This document shows, in pieces, positions 18,618-28,324 of a stretch of 64,000 bases of DNA (its first letter is position 1; each line of letters starts with the position of its first letter). Made by a program: the position numbers and the translations under genes. The notes beneath the pieces were generated by a model. That model was not told the DNA's origin. It ran no database searches and saw only the letters and a list, made by a program, of their open reading frames with translations. Source of the DNA: Mucilaginibacter sp. JRF (GTDB lineage Bacteria > Bacteroidota > Bacteroidia > Sphingobacteriales > Sphingobacteriaceae); the NCBI RefSeq assembly GCF_015223065.1, contig NZ_JADFBY010000001.1, positions 620,001 to 684,000 on the forward strand, given 5' to 3'.

Positions 18618-19691
18618 ATGAAAACTTATATAATTAAAAGCTTATTTATAGCTATGACCTTGCTGGTAATGCAGGCCTGCAAAAAGGATACGGTGACAGT
18701 AAGGTCAGCTGCCGAGGGCACTGCATCAACCCTTAAAGCCAGTGCTACCGATGTGCAATTAAGCAGCGAAAAAGCTGACAATAACGCCGTAACCTTTACC
18801 TGGGATAAAGCCGATTATGGCTACAATGCTGCAGTGCAGTACACTTTGCAAATAGACAAAAAAGGCAACAAGTTTGCCGCTGCCCGCGAGTACGCGCTTG
18901 ATGGTACTGCCGCGTTCGAGCAAAAATTCACCGTTGGTGATTTTAACAATTCACTCGTATTAATGGGTTTTACACCAGGAGCAGCTGCAGAGCTGGAAGT
19001 GAGGGTGAAATCAGAATTACGTCCCAATGTGGATACCTTGTTTTCGAATGTGATTGAAATTAAAGCTACGCCTTACGCGGTTATTGTGAACTATCCATCG
19101 TTATACGTACCGGCCGCCTACCAAGGTTGGTCTCCTGCGACTGCCGAAAAGGTTGCATCGATATTTGATAACAAAGAGTATGAAGGCTATGTGAATTTTA
19201 CTGATCCATCTAACCTGATATTTAAATTTACTAACGATGTAAACTGGACAACAACTTATGGATGGGCGAGCAGTACTAACACCGATAGTAAATCCGAAGG
19301 TACCTTTGCGTCCGGCGCGAGTGGTAACCTTTTCGTACCTTCAACAGGATATTATATATTAAAAGCCAATACCAAAAATAATACTTGGGAAGCGCAAAAA
19401 ACCACCTTCGGTATTGTAGGTGATGCTACTCCGGGCGGATGGGATAACGACACCAACATGAGCTTTAATGCAACCACCAAAGAGTGGACGGTAACGGCGA
19501 ACTTATCGGTAGGTAAGCTTAAATTCAGGGCTAACGGGAACTGGACCATTAATTATGGCGATAACAATCCTGCAAATGGTTTTCTTAAATTAAACGGCGG
19601 AGATATCCCAATTACTTCGGCAGGCAGATATGCCATAGTTTTAAACCTGAGCATAGCTGGCAACTACACGTATTCTATCACCAAACTTTAA
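18618..19691 (+). CDS. SusE/SusF-like surface glycan-binding lipoprotein
   Basis: This is a 357-residue lipoprotein with a lipobox Cys in LVMQACKKD. The N-terminal domain has the SusE pattern (SSEKADNNAVTFTWDKADYGYNAAVQYTLQID). The C-terminal part carries two beta-sandwich carbohydrate-binding repeats of the SusF/SusE type (LYVPAAYQGWSPATA...VNFTD; then GIVGDATPGGWDND). Such proteins sit on the cell surface and hold polysaccharide near SusCD and the endo-enzyme. It lies 11 bp after susD and 7 bp before the GH53 gene. Confidence 0.85.
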   Translation: MKTYIIKSLFIAMTLLVMQACKKDTVTVRSAAEGTASTLKASATDVQLSSEKADNNAVTFTWDKADYGYNAAVQYTLQIDKKGNKFAAAREYALDGTAAFEQKFTVGDFNNSLVLMGFTPGAAAELEVRVKSELRPNVDTLFSNVIEIKATPYAVIVNYPSLYVPAAYQGWSPATAEKVASIFDNKEYEGYVNFTDPSNLIFKFTNDVNWTTTYGWASSTNTDSKSEGTFASGASGNLFVPSTGYYILKANTKNNTWEAQKTTFGIVGDATPGGWDNDTNMSFNATTKEWTVTANLSVGKLKFRANGNWTINYGDNNPANGFLKLNGGDIPITSAGRYAIVLNLSIAGNYTYSITKL

Positions 19692-19698
19692 AATTAAA

Positions 19699-20739
19699 AT
19701 GAAAAAGAATTATATACTGACCGTACTGGTATGTGCCTGTTTAATGGCTGGTTGCTCTAAGGATATAAGCGCGCCGCAGTTTCCGGATGAGCCCATAAAC
19801 GCAGGTTTTGCCAAAGGTGCTGATGTAAGTTGGGTAAGTGAAATGGAGGATGACGGTATCAAGTTTTATAATAATGCCGGTGCCGCGCAGGATTTGTTTA
19901 CCATTTTGAAAGGCAAAGGCATGAACTCAATCCGTTTGCGTGCGTGGGTAAACCCAACCAATGGTTACAATAACACAGCCGATATGGTAGAAAAAGCAGT
20001 ACGTGCTAAAAACGCGGGTTACCGCGTTATGCTCGATCTGCACTACAGCGATATATGGGCTGATCCGAGTAATCAAAACAAACCTGCCGCCTGGACTAAC
20101 CTGAACTTTGTGGCTCTTAAAACCACCGTTAATACTTATACCGTTGGCGTAATGAATGCACTAAAGGATAAGGGCATTACACCTGAATGGGTACAGGTAG
20201 GCAATGAAACTAACGACGGCATGCTGTGGAATGATGGCAAAGCGTCAGTAAACATGAAGAATTTTGCAGAGCTGGTAAACGCCGGGTACGACGCGGTAAA
20301 ATCTATTAGCAGCAGCAGTAAGGTTATCGTCCATCTGTCAAACGGTTATGATAATGGTTTATATCGTTGGATGTTTGACGGCCTTAAAGCCAATGGCGCC
20401 AAGTGGGACGTGATAGGCATGTCGCTTTATCCAACAGCGTCAACATGGCAAAGTCTAAATAAACAGTGTCTTGCTAATATGAACGATATGGTTGCCCGTT
20501 ACGGAAGCGAAGTTATGCTGTGCGAAGTAGGTATGCCCGCTACCGAAGCCGCTGCATCAAAAGCGTTTTTAACCGACATTATTTTGAAAACTAACAGTGT
20601 TGATGGTAAAAAGGGTCTTGGCGTGTTTTATTGGGAGCCCCAGTCATATAACGATTGGGAAGGCTATAAGCTTGGTGCTTTCGATACCAGCGGGAAGCCA
20701 ACTATCGCATTAGATGCATTTTTGACCGAAAAATTTTAA
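19699..20739 (+). CDS. GH53 arabinogalactan endo-beta-1,4-galactanase (lipoprotein)
   Basis: This 346-residue glycoside hydrolase is the enzyme that cuts the beta-1,4-galactan side chains of pectin. The lipobox (CLMAGCSKD) points to surface anchoring. GH53 signatures are clear: GFAKGADVSWVSEME near the mature N-terminus, NSIRLRAWVNP, LDLHYSDIWADP, the acid/base Glu about residue 170 (VGNETNDGM) and the nucleophile Glu about 276 (LCEVGMP). It is the likely first-step endo-enzyme of this PUL, feeding oligosaccharides to SusCD and the two exo-enzymes downstream. It is the strongest single clue to the PUL substrate. Confidence 0.93.
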   Translation: MKKNYILTVLVCACLMAGCSKDISAPQFPDEPINAGFAKGADVSWVSEMEDDGIKFYNNAGAAQDLFTILKGKGMNSIRLRAWVNPTNGYNNTADMVEKAVRAKNAGYRVMLDLHYSDIWADPSNQNKPAAWTNLNFVALKTTVNTYTVGVMNALKDKGITPEWVQVGNETNDGMLWNDGKASVNMKNFAELVNAGYDAVKSISSSSKVIVHLSNGYDNGLYRWMFDGLKANGAKWDVIGMSLYPTASTWQSLNKQCLANMNDMVARYGSEVMLCEVGMPATEAAASKAFLTDIILKTNSVDGKKGLGVFYWEPQSYNDWEGYKLGAFDTSGKPTIALDAFLTEKF

Positions 20740-20742
20740 TTG

Positions 20743-23286
20743 ATGAAACTACTCTTGCTAACAGGCTTCATGCTGCTTTTTGCCTTGCCTGGATTTACCC
20801 AGCGGAATGCTGACGGTAAAAGGGGCAATGAAATTTATATTGACGGCAAAGGTATCATACGGCACTCCGTAAACGATAAAGAAGCCGCTTTTTTTGGTGT
20901 TAACTATACTTTGCCGTTTGCTTACGGGTACCGCTCGCACAAAATACAAAGCATCAATATGGAGCAGGCTATTGATAGAGATGTATATCACTTAGCGCGG
21001 CTGGGTGTTAACGCATTCCGTGTGCATGTATGGGACACCGAGATCAGCGACTCGTTAGGTAACCTGAAGCAAAACGAGCATTTACGCCTGTTTGATTATT
21101 TGCTGGCCAGGTTAGAGGAGCGGGGCATACGCATTATTATTACCCCGATAGCCTTTTGGGGTAATGGTTATCCTGAACGGGACGAACGTACCGGTAGCTT
21201 TAGCGATGTATATGGAAAAGACGGAGCGCTTGTACAGGAAAAAGCCTACGTGGCCCAGGAGCGTTACCTGAAGCAGTTTTTCAGTCATGTAAATTCTTAT
21301 ACCGGAAAAACCTATACTAAGGATGCGTTTATAGTTGCCACTGAAGTAAATAACGAGCCGCATCATAGTGGGCCAAAGGCCCGGACTACCGAATATGTAA
21401 ACCGTATGGCAGCTGCTATAAAGAGTACCGGCTGGACAAAGCCCGTATTCTACAACATCAGCGAATCGCCATGGTATGCTGATGCGGTAGCCAAGTCGGT
21501 TGCTGATGGTTTTAGTTTTCAGTGGTACCCTACGGGCTTAGTTGCCGGGCATCAGCATAGAGGAAATTTACTGCCGCATGTTGATCATTATATTATTCCG
21601 TTTGATACCATCCCGGAGTTTAAGAATAAAGCCCGGATGGTATACGAGTTTGATGCGGGCGATGTAATGCAGCCGTATATGTATCCAGCTATGGCGCGGA
21701 GTTTTAAAAAAGCCGGTTTTCAATGGGCAACACAATTCGCATATGATCCATTGGGCAACGCATTCGCCAATACCGAATATCAAACACATTACCTTAACCT
21801 GGCTTATACGCCCTCAAAAGCCATTAGTCTTCTCATAGCCGGTAGGGTATTCCGCTCGGTGCCTGTGTTTAAATCATACGGTAAATTTCCTACTGATACC
21901 TTGTTTGGGACGTTCAGGCTTAGCTATAAAAATCAACTAAGCGAGATGAACAGCGATACTGAGTTTTACTACTCCAACTCAACTGACACGAAACCTGTAA
22001 AGCCATCAGCTTTGGCGCATATTGCGGGTATTGGTTCATCGGCAGTAGTTAAATATAATGGTACGGGTGCTTATTTTTTAGACAGGCTGCCCGATGGAAG
22101 CTGGCGCCTGGAGGTGATGCCAGATGCTGTTCCGGTGAGCGATCCGTTCGCTAAGGCATCACTATCCAAGCATGTTACCCGCATTTTTAGCAACGAAAGG
22201 CAAATGACAATTAAGCTTCCCGGTTTGAGCAAGGGCATAAGCGTTACACCGATCAATGCGGGTAATTCATACATTCCAAAGATTACAGCGGCGGCTTTCA
22301 GTATCAAGCCGGGCACTTACGTTGTTACAGCATCCGGTAAATCTTACAAAAGCAGCAACACACTTGTTAACGGCAATATTAAGCTTAATGAGTTTGTAGC
22401 ACCTCCGGATGATAGCCTAAAAGTTGAGGTAGATCATCAGGCTTACTGCAGTGTTGCAGGTAATATACCATATAAAATAAAAGCTGTTGTAGCCGGAGTA
22501 TCTGAAGGTGACAGTGTTCAGATACTGGCAAACCTATTAACCGGTGCCTACCGCGTTATCCATATGCAGCAAACCGGCTCTTATATTTTTGAAGCTATGC
22601 TGCCTGCCGATTTATTGAGGCCGGGTTTACTGCAATACCGAATAGTGGTCACACAGAAAGGTAAGAGACCGGTTATATTTCCGGGTTGTCAATCCGGAGA
22701 TCCATTTGCCTGGGATTATATCAACCAAAAGTATTATCAAACCATTATATCCGCTCCGGGCAGCATAGTTAAACTTTACAATGCCGAGCGAGACGTAGAC
22801 AACGTGATCGTTTATTCGCCCGAGTGGAAAACCGACAGCTATGAGTATGTAACGAATAAAGATGGTAATCTGGCCATTAGCCTAAACCACAAACCAAGCA
22901 ATAATGAGTTGGGCGGATTAGAACTTTTTGTTAAAGATGAAATTTTAACAAATGCCGCTAATCTGGGTCAATTTAGTTTTATAACCGTAAAAGCAGAAGG
23001 TAACATGTCGGCAAAAATTGTATTAATTGATGCTGAGGCAAATGCTTGGAGTGCCGCTATTAATATTGGGAATGGGATAGTCAAGGTGCCGCTTAGTGCT
23101 TTCAAACCCGATTCCTTGGTATTGTTGCCCCGTCCGTATCCAGGCTTCCAAAGCCTGCGGTTTAAATCGGCAGCGATATCAGACTTTTCTTTGTTGAATG
23201 TAGAACAGATCCAGCTTTTGCTCACTGGCGATAACGCTAAGGCATATAATACAATAATAGAAGGCATAAGCCTCGAAACCAAATAA
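20743..23286 (+). CDS. Clan GH-A glycoside hydrolase, possibly GH147 beta-galactosidase
   Basis: This is a secreted enzyme of 847 residues. After a signal peptide (ending LPGFTQ) comes a (beta/alpha)8-type domain to about residue 370. It has NAFRVHVWD, the acid/base Glu in EVNNEPHHSG (about 205) and the candidate nucleophile Glu in YEFDAGD (about 302), the clan GH-A layout. The C-terminal half looks like beta-sandwich domains. GH147 beta-galactosidases are large GH-A enzymes known from galactan PULs beside GH53 and GH2, and this fits, but the assignment is from memory and context and needs a profile search. GH5 is the alternative. ATG 20743 is preferred to the TTG at 20740. Confidence 0.75.
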   Translation: MKLLLLTGFMLLFALPGFTQRNADGKRGNEIYIDGKGIIRHSVNDKEAAFFGVNYTLPFAYGYRSHKIQSINMEQAIDRDVYHLARLGVNAFRVHVWDTEISDSLGNLKQNEHLRLFDYLLARLEERGIRIIITPIAFWGNGYPERDERTGSFSDVYGKDGALVQEKAYVAQERYLKQFFSHVNSYTGKTYTKDAFIVATEVNNEPHHSGPKARTTEYVNRMAAAIKSTGWTKPVFYNISESPWYADAVAKSVADGFSFQWYPTGLVAGHQHRGNLLPHVDHYIIPFDTIPEFKNKARMVYEFDAGDVMQPYMYPAMARSFKKAGFQWATQFAYDPLGNAFANTEYQTHYLNLAYTPSKAISLLIAGRVFRSVPVFKSYGKFPTDTLFGTFRLSYKNQLSEMNSDTEFYYSNSTDTKPVKPSALAHIAGIGSSAVVKYNGTGAYFLDRLPDGSWRLEVMPDAVPVSDPFAKASLSKHVTRIFSNERQMTIKLPGLSKGISVTPINAGNSYIPKITAAAFSIKPGTYVVTASGKSYKSSNTLVNGNIKLNEFVAPPDDSLKVEVDHQAYCSVAGNIPYKIKAVVAGVSEGDSVQILANLLTGAYRVIHMQQTGSYIFEAMLPADLLRPGLLQYRIVVTQKGKRPVIFPGCQSGDPFAWDYINQKYYQTIISAPGSIVKLYNAERDVDNVIVYSPEWKTDSYEYVTNKDGNLAISLNHKPSNNELGGLELFVKDEILTNAANLGQFSFITVKAEGNMSAKIVLIDAEANAWSAAINIGNGIVKVPLSAFKPDSLVLLPRPYPGFQSLRFKSAAISDFSLLNVEQIQLLLTGDNAKAYNTIIEGISLETK

Positions 23287-23296
23287 TATTAAACTA

Positions 23297-25711
23297 ATGA
23301 ATATCGTGTACCGCGGCTTGGGCTGCCTGTTTTTGCTTCTTGTATCCATACAACTTTTTGCGCAATCTCCACGCAAGCGGCAATTATTTAATGAGGGTTG
23401 GAAATTTCACCTTGGGCATGCTTCCAATGCTGAGAAAGATTTTAACTATGGTTTATCAAACATCTTTGCAAAAACCGGCAGGGCCGAAAAAACAGCCATA
23501 GCGGTTGATTTTAATGATGATGAATGGCGAACAGTACAAATACCACATGATTGGGCTGTAGAATTGCCCTTTGCTTACAAGGATAACGATGATTTGAAAG
23601 ACCATGGGTACAAGACCCTTGGTGGTTTATTCCCTGAAAACAGCATTGGCTGGTACCGAAAAAAATTTCGTGTAACCTCAACTGATTCAGGTAAGCGTTT
23701 CAGTATTACCTTTGATGGGATTTTCAGAGATGCTAAAGTTTGGCTTAACGGGTTTTATATTGCCGCTAACCAAAGTGGTTATGTTGGTTTCACCGTTGAT
23801 GTTACAGACTACATCGACTTTAAAAAGGATAACATACTGGTTGTTCGCGCTGATGCCACACAGTCTGAGGGGTGGTTTTACGAGGGTGCAGGTATGTACC
23901 GCAAAGTTTGGCTGAATACATACGATAATTTGCATGTGACAGATGACACATTTGTGCATAGCATTACCCAGGCAGATGGCACGGCGATGATAACTATTGC
24001 GGCCAATATCGAAAATGTTGGTTTGCGAGCTACCGAAGCAACGTTTTACGCATTAGTTAAAGACCGTTCGGGTAAAGTTGTTGCTAAAACTGCGGGGCAA
24101 CGCTTAAACGTAAATAACAACGACATAGCGCCGGTTAAACAGGAAGTTTTGATTAATAAGCCCGTCTTGTGGTCAATTGAGCAGCCGTACCTTTATAACG
24201 TAGAAACCGTGGTTAAGCAAGGTGATACCGTGGTTGATAAACGCGATGTACGATTCGGCATCCGCAGTATTGATGTAAGAGCCGATGGTGTTTACCTTAA
24301 TGGTAAGCATATAAAGATAAAAGGCACCAATAATCATCAGGATCACGCCGGCTTGGGCAGTGCTTTGCCTGATTATTTGCAATATTATCGCATTAGCTTG
24401 TTAAAGGAAATGGGATCTAACGCGTACAGAGCAAGTCACCATGCGCCCACGCCGGAGCTGCTTGAGGCTTGTGATAGCCTGGGTATGTTGGTGCTCGACG
24501 AACAACGTTTACTGAACAGCAGCCCGGAATATATGGATCAGTTTGAGCGATTAATAAAGCGCGACCGTAACCATCCGAGTGTTTTCCTCTGGTCGATTGG
24601 TAATGAGGAAGGGTATGCGCAGATAAACGGTTTTGGTAAACGTATTGCGCAAACTCTGCTGGCAAAGCAAAAGCAACTTGACCCAACACGTACAAGCACT
24701 TACGCGGCTGATCTTGCTAATGTATTTATAGGTGTTAATGAAGTTATACCGGTGCGCGGCTTTAACTATCGGCAGTTTGCAGTGGCCGATTATCATAAAG
24801 ACCATCCGCAGCAGCCTATAATAGGTACAGAAATGGGTAGTACGGTAACCACACGTGGCATTTACGTAAAAGATACCGTCAGTGCTTATCTCCCGGATCA
24901 GGATATCACCGCGCCATGGTGGGCCAGTACGGCTGAACAATGGTGGCCTCTTGCTGCAGAAAATGATTTTTGGCTGGGTGGGTTTATATGGACAGGTTTT
25001 GACTATAGAGGAGAGCCGACGCCATATAAGTGGCCCAATATCAGCTCACATTTTGGTGTAATGGACGTTTGCGGATTTCCTAAAAATATTTATTATTACT
25101 ACAAATCTTGGTGGAAAGATGAGGACGTTCTTCACATTTCTCCACACTGGAATTGGCATGGTAAAGAAGGGCAGAACATTGATGTTTGGGTAAACTCTAA
25201 TGCTGATAATGTCGAATTGTTTTTGAACGGTAAAAGCCTCGGAAAAAAGGACATGCCACGCAACAAACATTTACTATGGAGCGTCGCATATAGCACAGGT
25301 ACGCTCAAAGCAGTGGGTTATCGTAATGGTAAAAAGTTGCTGACCGAAATTAAAACTACCGGTAAGTCTTATAAATTAAAGCTTACTCCTTCCAAAAAAT
25401 TATTGTTGGCTGATGGGCGGGACGCGGTTGTTGTCAATGTATCTGTGGTAGACAGGTATGGAACAGAGGTGCCCGACGCTTTCAACGAGATCAATTTTAA
25501 TTGTACCGGAGATGTAGGCATAATTGGCGTTGGTAACGGCGACCCGAGCAGCCATGAAAATGACAAAATACATAATGGGGTCTGGAGACGAAGACTCTTC
25601 AACGGCCGTTGTCAGGTAATACTTCAAGCAGGCAAACAAGCCGGAATTGCAGCTTTGAAAGCTGTATCTGATCGCCTCATTAGCAGCGAACAAGTTTTTG
25701 AACTTAAGTGA
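23297..25711 (+). CDS. GH2 beta-galactosidase
   Basis: This is an 804-residue glycoside hydrolase family 2 enzyme with a signal peptide (to IQLFAQ). It has the N-terminal jelly-roll (WRTVQIPHDWAVELPF; GWYRKKF; VWLNG), the immunoglobulin-like domain, then the catalytic barrel with KIKGTNNHQDHAG, the acid/base Glu437 in SIGNEEG and the nucleophile Glu512 in GTEMGS. The C-terminal DUF4982-like and Big domains follow (VELFLNGKSLGKK). It should remove galactose from the non-reducing end of oligosaccharides in the periplasm. It is the last gene of the susC operon, 10 bp after the previous gene. Confidence 0.93.
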   Translation: MNIVYRGLGCLFLLLVSIQLFAQSPRKRQLFNEGWKFHLGHASNAEKDFNYGLSNIFAKTGRAEKTAIAVDFNDDEWRTVQIPHDWAVELPFAYKDNDDLKDHGYKTLGGLFPENSIGWYRKKFRVTSTDSGKRFSITFDGIFRDAKVWLNGFYIAANQSGYVGFTVDVTDYIDFKKDNILVVRADATQSEGWFYEGAGMYRKVWLNTYDNLHVTDDTFVHSITQADGTAMITIAANIENVGLRATEATFYALVKDRSGKVVAKTAGQRLNVNNNDIAPVKQEVLINKPVLWSIEQPYLYNVETVVKQGDTVVDKRDVRFGIRSIDVRADGVYLNGKHIKIKGTNNHQDHAGLGSALPDYLQYYRISLLKEMGSNAYRASHHAPTPELLEACDSLGMLVLDEQRLLNSSPEYMDQFERLIKRDRNHPSVFLWSIGNEEGYAQINGFGKRIAQTLLAKQKQLDPTRTSTYAADLANVFIGVNEVIPVRGFNYRQFAVADYHKDHPQQPIIGTEMGSTVTTRGIYVKDTVSAYLPDQDITAPWWASTAEQWWPLAAENDFWLGGFIWTGFDYRGEPTPYKWPNISSHFGVMDVCGFPKNIYYYYKSWWKDEDVLHISPHWNWHGKEGQNIDVWVNSNADNVELFLNGKSLGKKDMPRNKHLLWSVAYSTGTLKAVGYRNGKKLLTEIKTTGKSYKLKLTPSKKLLLADGRDAVVVNVSVVDRYGTEVPDAFNEINFNCTGDVGIIGVGNGDPSSHENDKIHNGVWRRRLFNGRCQVILQAGKQAGIAALKAVSDRLISSEQVFELK

Positions 25712-26008
25712 AACAGGAGGTTAAATATAAAAGGTTTATCATCTCAAAACTAAACAGTTCAGGCAACGATTGAGTTTACAGGTTGTTCACATTATGAAAG
25801 TATTTGTAAGTTATCCTGTTAGATTTGGTAAATAGTCTTTTCATCCGATATGTATTACAGTGAGCGATCTATTTATTGCATTGTTTATTTGTAGGAGAAA
25901 AAGCACCATCTACATATTGCTATAACGGCCTATTTGTTGGAACTTGTAATTACCTTAAGTTAAATAAGTCAGAGCAAAATTAATCGAATAATGGTGTACT
26001 ATCTCGAT
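25712..26008. other. Intergenic region after the PUL operon
   Basis: This is about 300 bp between two convergent genes. No gene, clear terminator hairpin or repeat was seen. Confidence 0.5.
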
Positions 26009-27259
26009 CTAATCCTCTATAGCATGATCTGCCGGAACAGCCTCGCCATTCCATATTTTTTTAGCTGTCCAATCAGCATCCTTATCTATCCAAAAAGCAT
26101 TGTTAGCGGGCAAACCCAATATCAGGAATGCTTCTGAACACAGGTATAAACTCCCTGTTGAAATGTATCCCTCACCAATATCAGCCTGATGGCCATATAA
26201 GCCTATTTGCAACCATCCCTTATTATCAAAAGTGCCCGGGGCTTCTATTTGTCGCCTGATAACGGTGTATAAGGCCGATCTTACCTGTGCAGGTTTTATA
26301 TCAGCGGGTAACGCACCAAGCTGTGCAACCTTAGCCAATAATTGAAATGCACCAAAGCGATAAGCCAGCGATCTGCCTATGGGCGGGTAAGTTCCCTCCG
26401 GTGATATCAATCGTTCCTGAATAGCGGAATATCGCTGCGCCCGTTTTAATATATGTTGGTAGTTAGCGTGGCGGGCATTGGTTTTGTCATTATCTGCCAA
26501 AACCTGAGTTACTTCAAGCAACATGGGTTGTATCACAAAACTGTTGTAATAATCCCAATGAAAGGCCGGGCCATCGCCATAAGCACCATCGCCTTTGTAC
26601 CACAACTCGTGTGATCTGAGCGCGTAATCAATTCGCATACCATCGCACTCACCAGTAAACTTTAATAATGCAGCCTCAATCTCGGCACTAAACAACAGCC
26701 AATTGCTATAACCCGGTGTTATAACGCGGGTTGATTTAAGGGCTGTAATTACATTGGTTTTGGTACGGGTATCCAGCCTACCCCAAAGTTGGTTTGGCGA
26801 GCGCAATAATGCCTGGGCCAAAAAGGCAGCATCAACCAGCGCCTGACCGCCTTTATTAAAATTCATAAAGTCTGCCGCCTGCGGGTTGGTAGCATTGTGG
26901 ATACCGGCTAATGATAGTTTAATATATTTCTCACGCAAGCGCCCCTCCGGTGTGTCATCGGGTCCCAGCTCCAACCAGGGTGCCATACCGGCCATCAAAC
27001 GGGCAAAAGCTTCCAGGTGCGAAAACTCCGCACGCCCTGTGCTTTTAGCCTCAACCGGCATCAGGGCGTGCAGTTTATTTTTACTAAGCGCGTTAAGTAC
27101 CGGGTTGGCTATTTTGGTTAGTGTTTGCACTAAAAACTTACGCTGGGCTATGCCTCCCGTGTCTGTAGCTGATACAGTCGCTCCACGCACCGCCATAATG
27201 GGCAAACATTGAAAAACCAAACTCAATAGCAAACCGATACCTGATAAACGCTTAATCAT
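26009..27259 (-). CDS. DUF2264-family protein, secreted (probable glycan-active enzyme)
   Basis: This 416-residue protein has a signal peptide (MIKRLSGIGLLLSLVFQCLP) and the DUF2264 pattern: FARLMAGMAPWLELG, GGQALVDAAFLAQALLR, NWLLFSAEIEA, and WYKGDGAYGDGPAFHWDYYNSFVIQPML. The family has an (alpha/alpha)6 toroid fold related to unsaturated glucuronyl hydrolases. It may overlap the beta-glucuronidase family GH154, but I am not certain of that link. It lies beside the galactan PUL on the opposite strand, so it may act on decorated arabinogalactan or pectin. No missing segment was noticed. Confidence 0.85.
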   Translation of the reverse strand: MIKRLSGIGLLLSLVFQCLPIMAVRGATVSATDTGGIAQRKFLVQTLTKIANPVLNALSKNKLHALMPVEAKSTGRAEFSHLEAFARLMAGMAPWLELGPDDTPEGRLREKYIKLSLAGIHNATNPQAADFMNFNKGGQALVDAAFLAQALLRSPNQLWGRLDTRTKTNVITALKSTRVITPGYSNWLLFSAEIEAALLKFTGECDGMRIDYALRSHELWYKGDGAYGDGPAFHWDYYNSFVIQPMLLEVTQVLADNDKTNARHANYQHILKRAQRYSAIQERLISPEGTYPPIGRSLAYRFGAFQLLAKVAQLGALPADIKPAQVRSALYTVIRRQIEAPGTFDNKGWLQIGLYGHQADIGEGYISTGSLYLCSEAFLILGLPANNAFWIDKDADWTAKKIWNGEAVPADHAIED

Positions 27260-27491
27260 TATTAGTTGTTAAGGCTTAAAAATAGTTTATTTTTTGTTAG
27301 CACGTCAGACAGTTCGTTGAACAAGTAACACACACGGCTTACTATGACTTCTATGTAAAGATCCATAAACAAATAAAGGCAAAAGGTAAGCTTGGGTACA
27401 TAGCGACAAATTTGAGAGATTGACATGGTATGACTAATGATTTCTTAGAATGATCGTTACGATAAATTGTTAAAAAGGCTGATACTATATG

Positions 27492-27941
27492 ATGAAACGC
27501 GGCAATAATATCATTGGTGGCATTACCAGCTCCGTTGCTCTCAAATAACACCAACCGTTTAGTAAAAGAACCGGATCATGGGGCGCCCTGTCTTACTCTG
27601 GCTAATAAAGAAGCTTTGTCAAAAAAAATATGGTTTTAATCACCGTTTCGCCAAGACTTATTCTTTACGATGCTTGCCGCAGACTTATTGAGTAATGCTT
27701 TTTACTATAGCCTGACTGGCTACACAAAATGGAGTATCTGCCATTAATTGGCACGGCGAACAGATTACTGGCGGGGTAGCGGCTTTAACACTGAACAAAC
27801 TGCAAGCTTTAAAATGGCGCACTGTAACCTGCACCTGTAAACTAAATATTTACCGTAGCCTCGTATGTGATTGGCGGCTTGATAGCGGGTTCTGCAATTG
27901 AAGTATTACGTAATAAAAACTTAAATGAGCAGGATATATAA
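27492..27941 (+). pseudogene. Dead gene for a small membrane protein
   Basis: Coding sequence survives in three frames. It begins MKRGNNIIGGITSSVAL (27492 on, then a stop), continues with a stretch containing LTLANKEALSKK and LAADLLSNAFYYSLTG, and ends with VASYVIGGLIAGSAIEVLR and a proper stop at 27939-27941. Together these resemble a Bacteroidota membrane protein of about 150 residues. Several frameshifts and stops make function impossible. It is too broken to be explained by one sequencing error. Confidence 0.65.
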
Positions 27942-27972
27942 AGAGTTTGGCCCTTTTTATGTTTCCAGTTCT

Positions 27973-28240
27973 TCATAGGCCCTGCATATATAGAATCGGG
28001 TACTGCTTACTGCCACCTTTGTAATTGACATAATGCAGTGTCTGCCTTCTGAAAAGAACTGCCTTGGCTGTGGCGCGGATCGCTGTATGTGAGCAATTGT
28101 GTTTGCGACATTTGACGCGTGAATCGAATGGTCATAGCCTCGATGAGCCTGGTGGACACTTTATGGCACTTGCCGACATACCAATGTACGCCGGCAAGTG
28201 CAGGTTGTAATCGATACAATAATGCAAATTAGCTTTATGT
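27973..28240 (-). pseudogene. Unidentified coding remnant
   Basis: A minus frame (28219-28007) reads as protein (TYSDPRHSQGSSFQKAD) and appears to continue in another frame as HYVNYKGGSKQYPILYMQGL to a stop at 27975-27973. The family was not recognised. It fits the general decay between 27.4 and 32.3 kb. The remaining sequence to 28324 shows nothing. Confidence 0.4.
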
Positions 28241-28324
28241 AAACTGAGTTCAAAATGTTACCGGACTGCATGCCCGGTAATCGGCTAAATCTTTTACAGG
28301 TAACTTATGAATAAAACAACCAGG

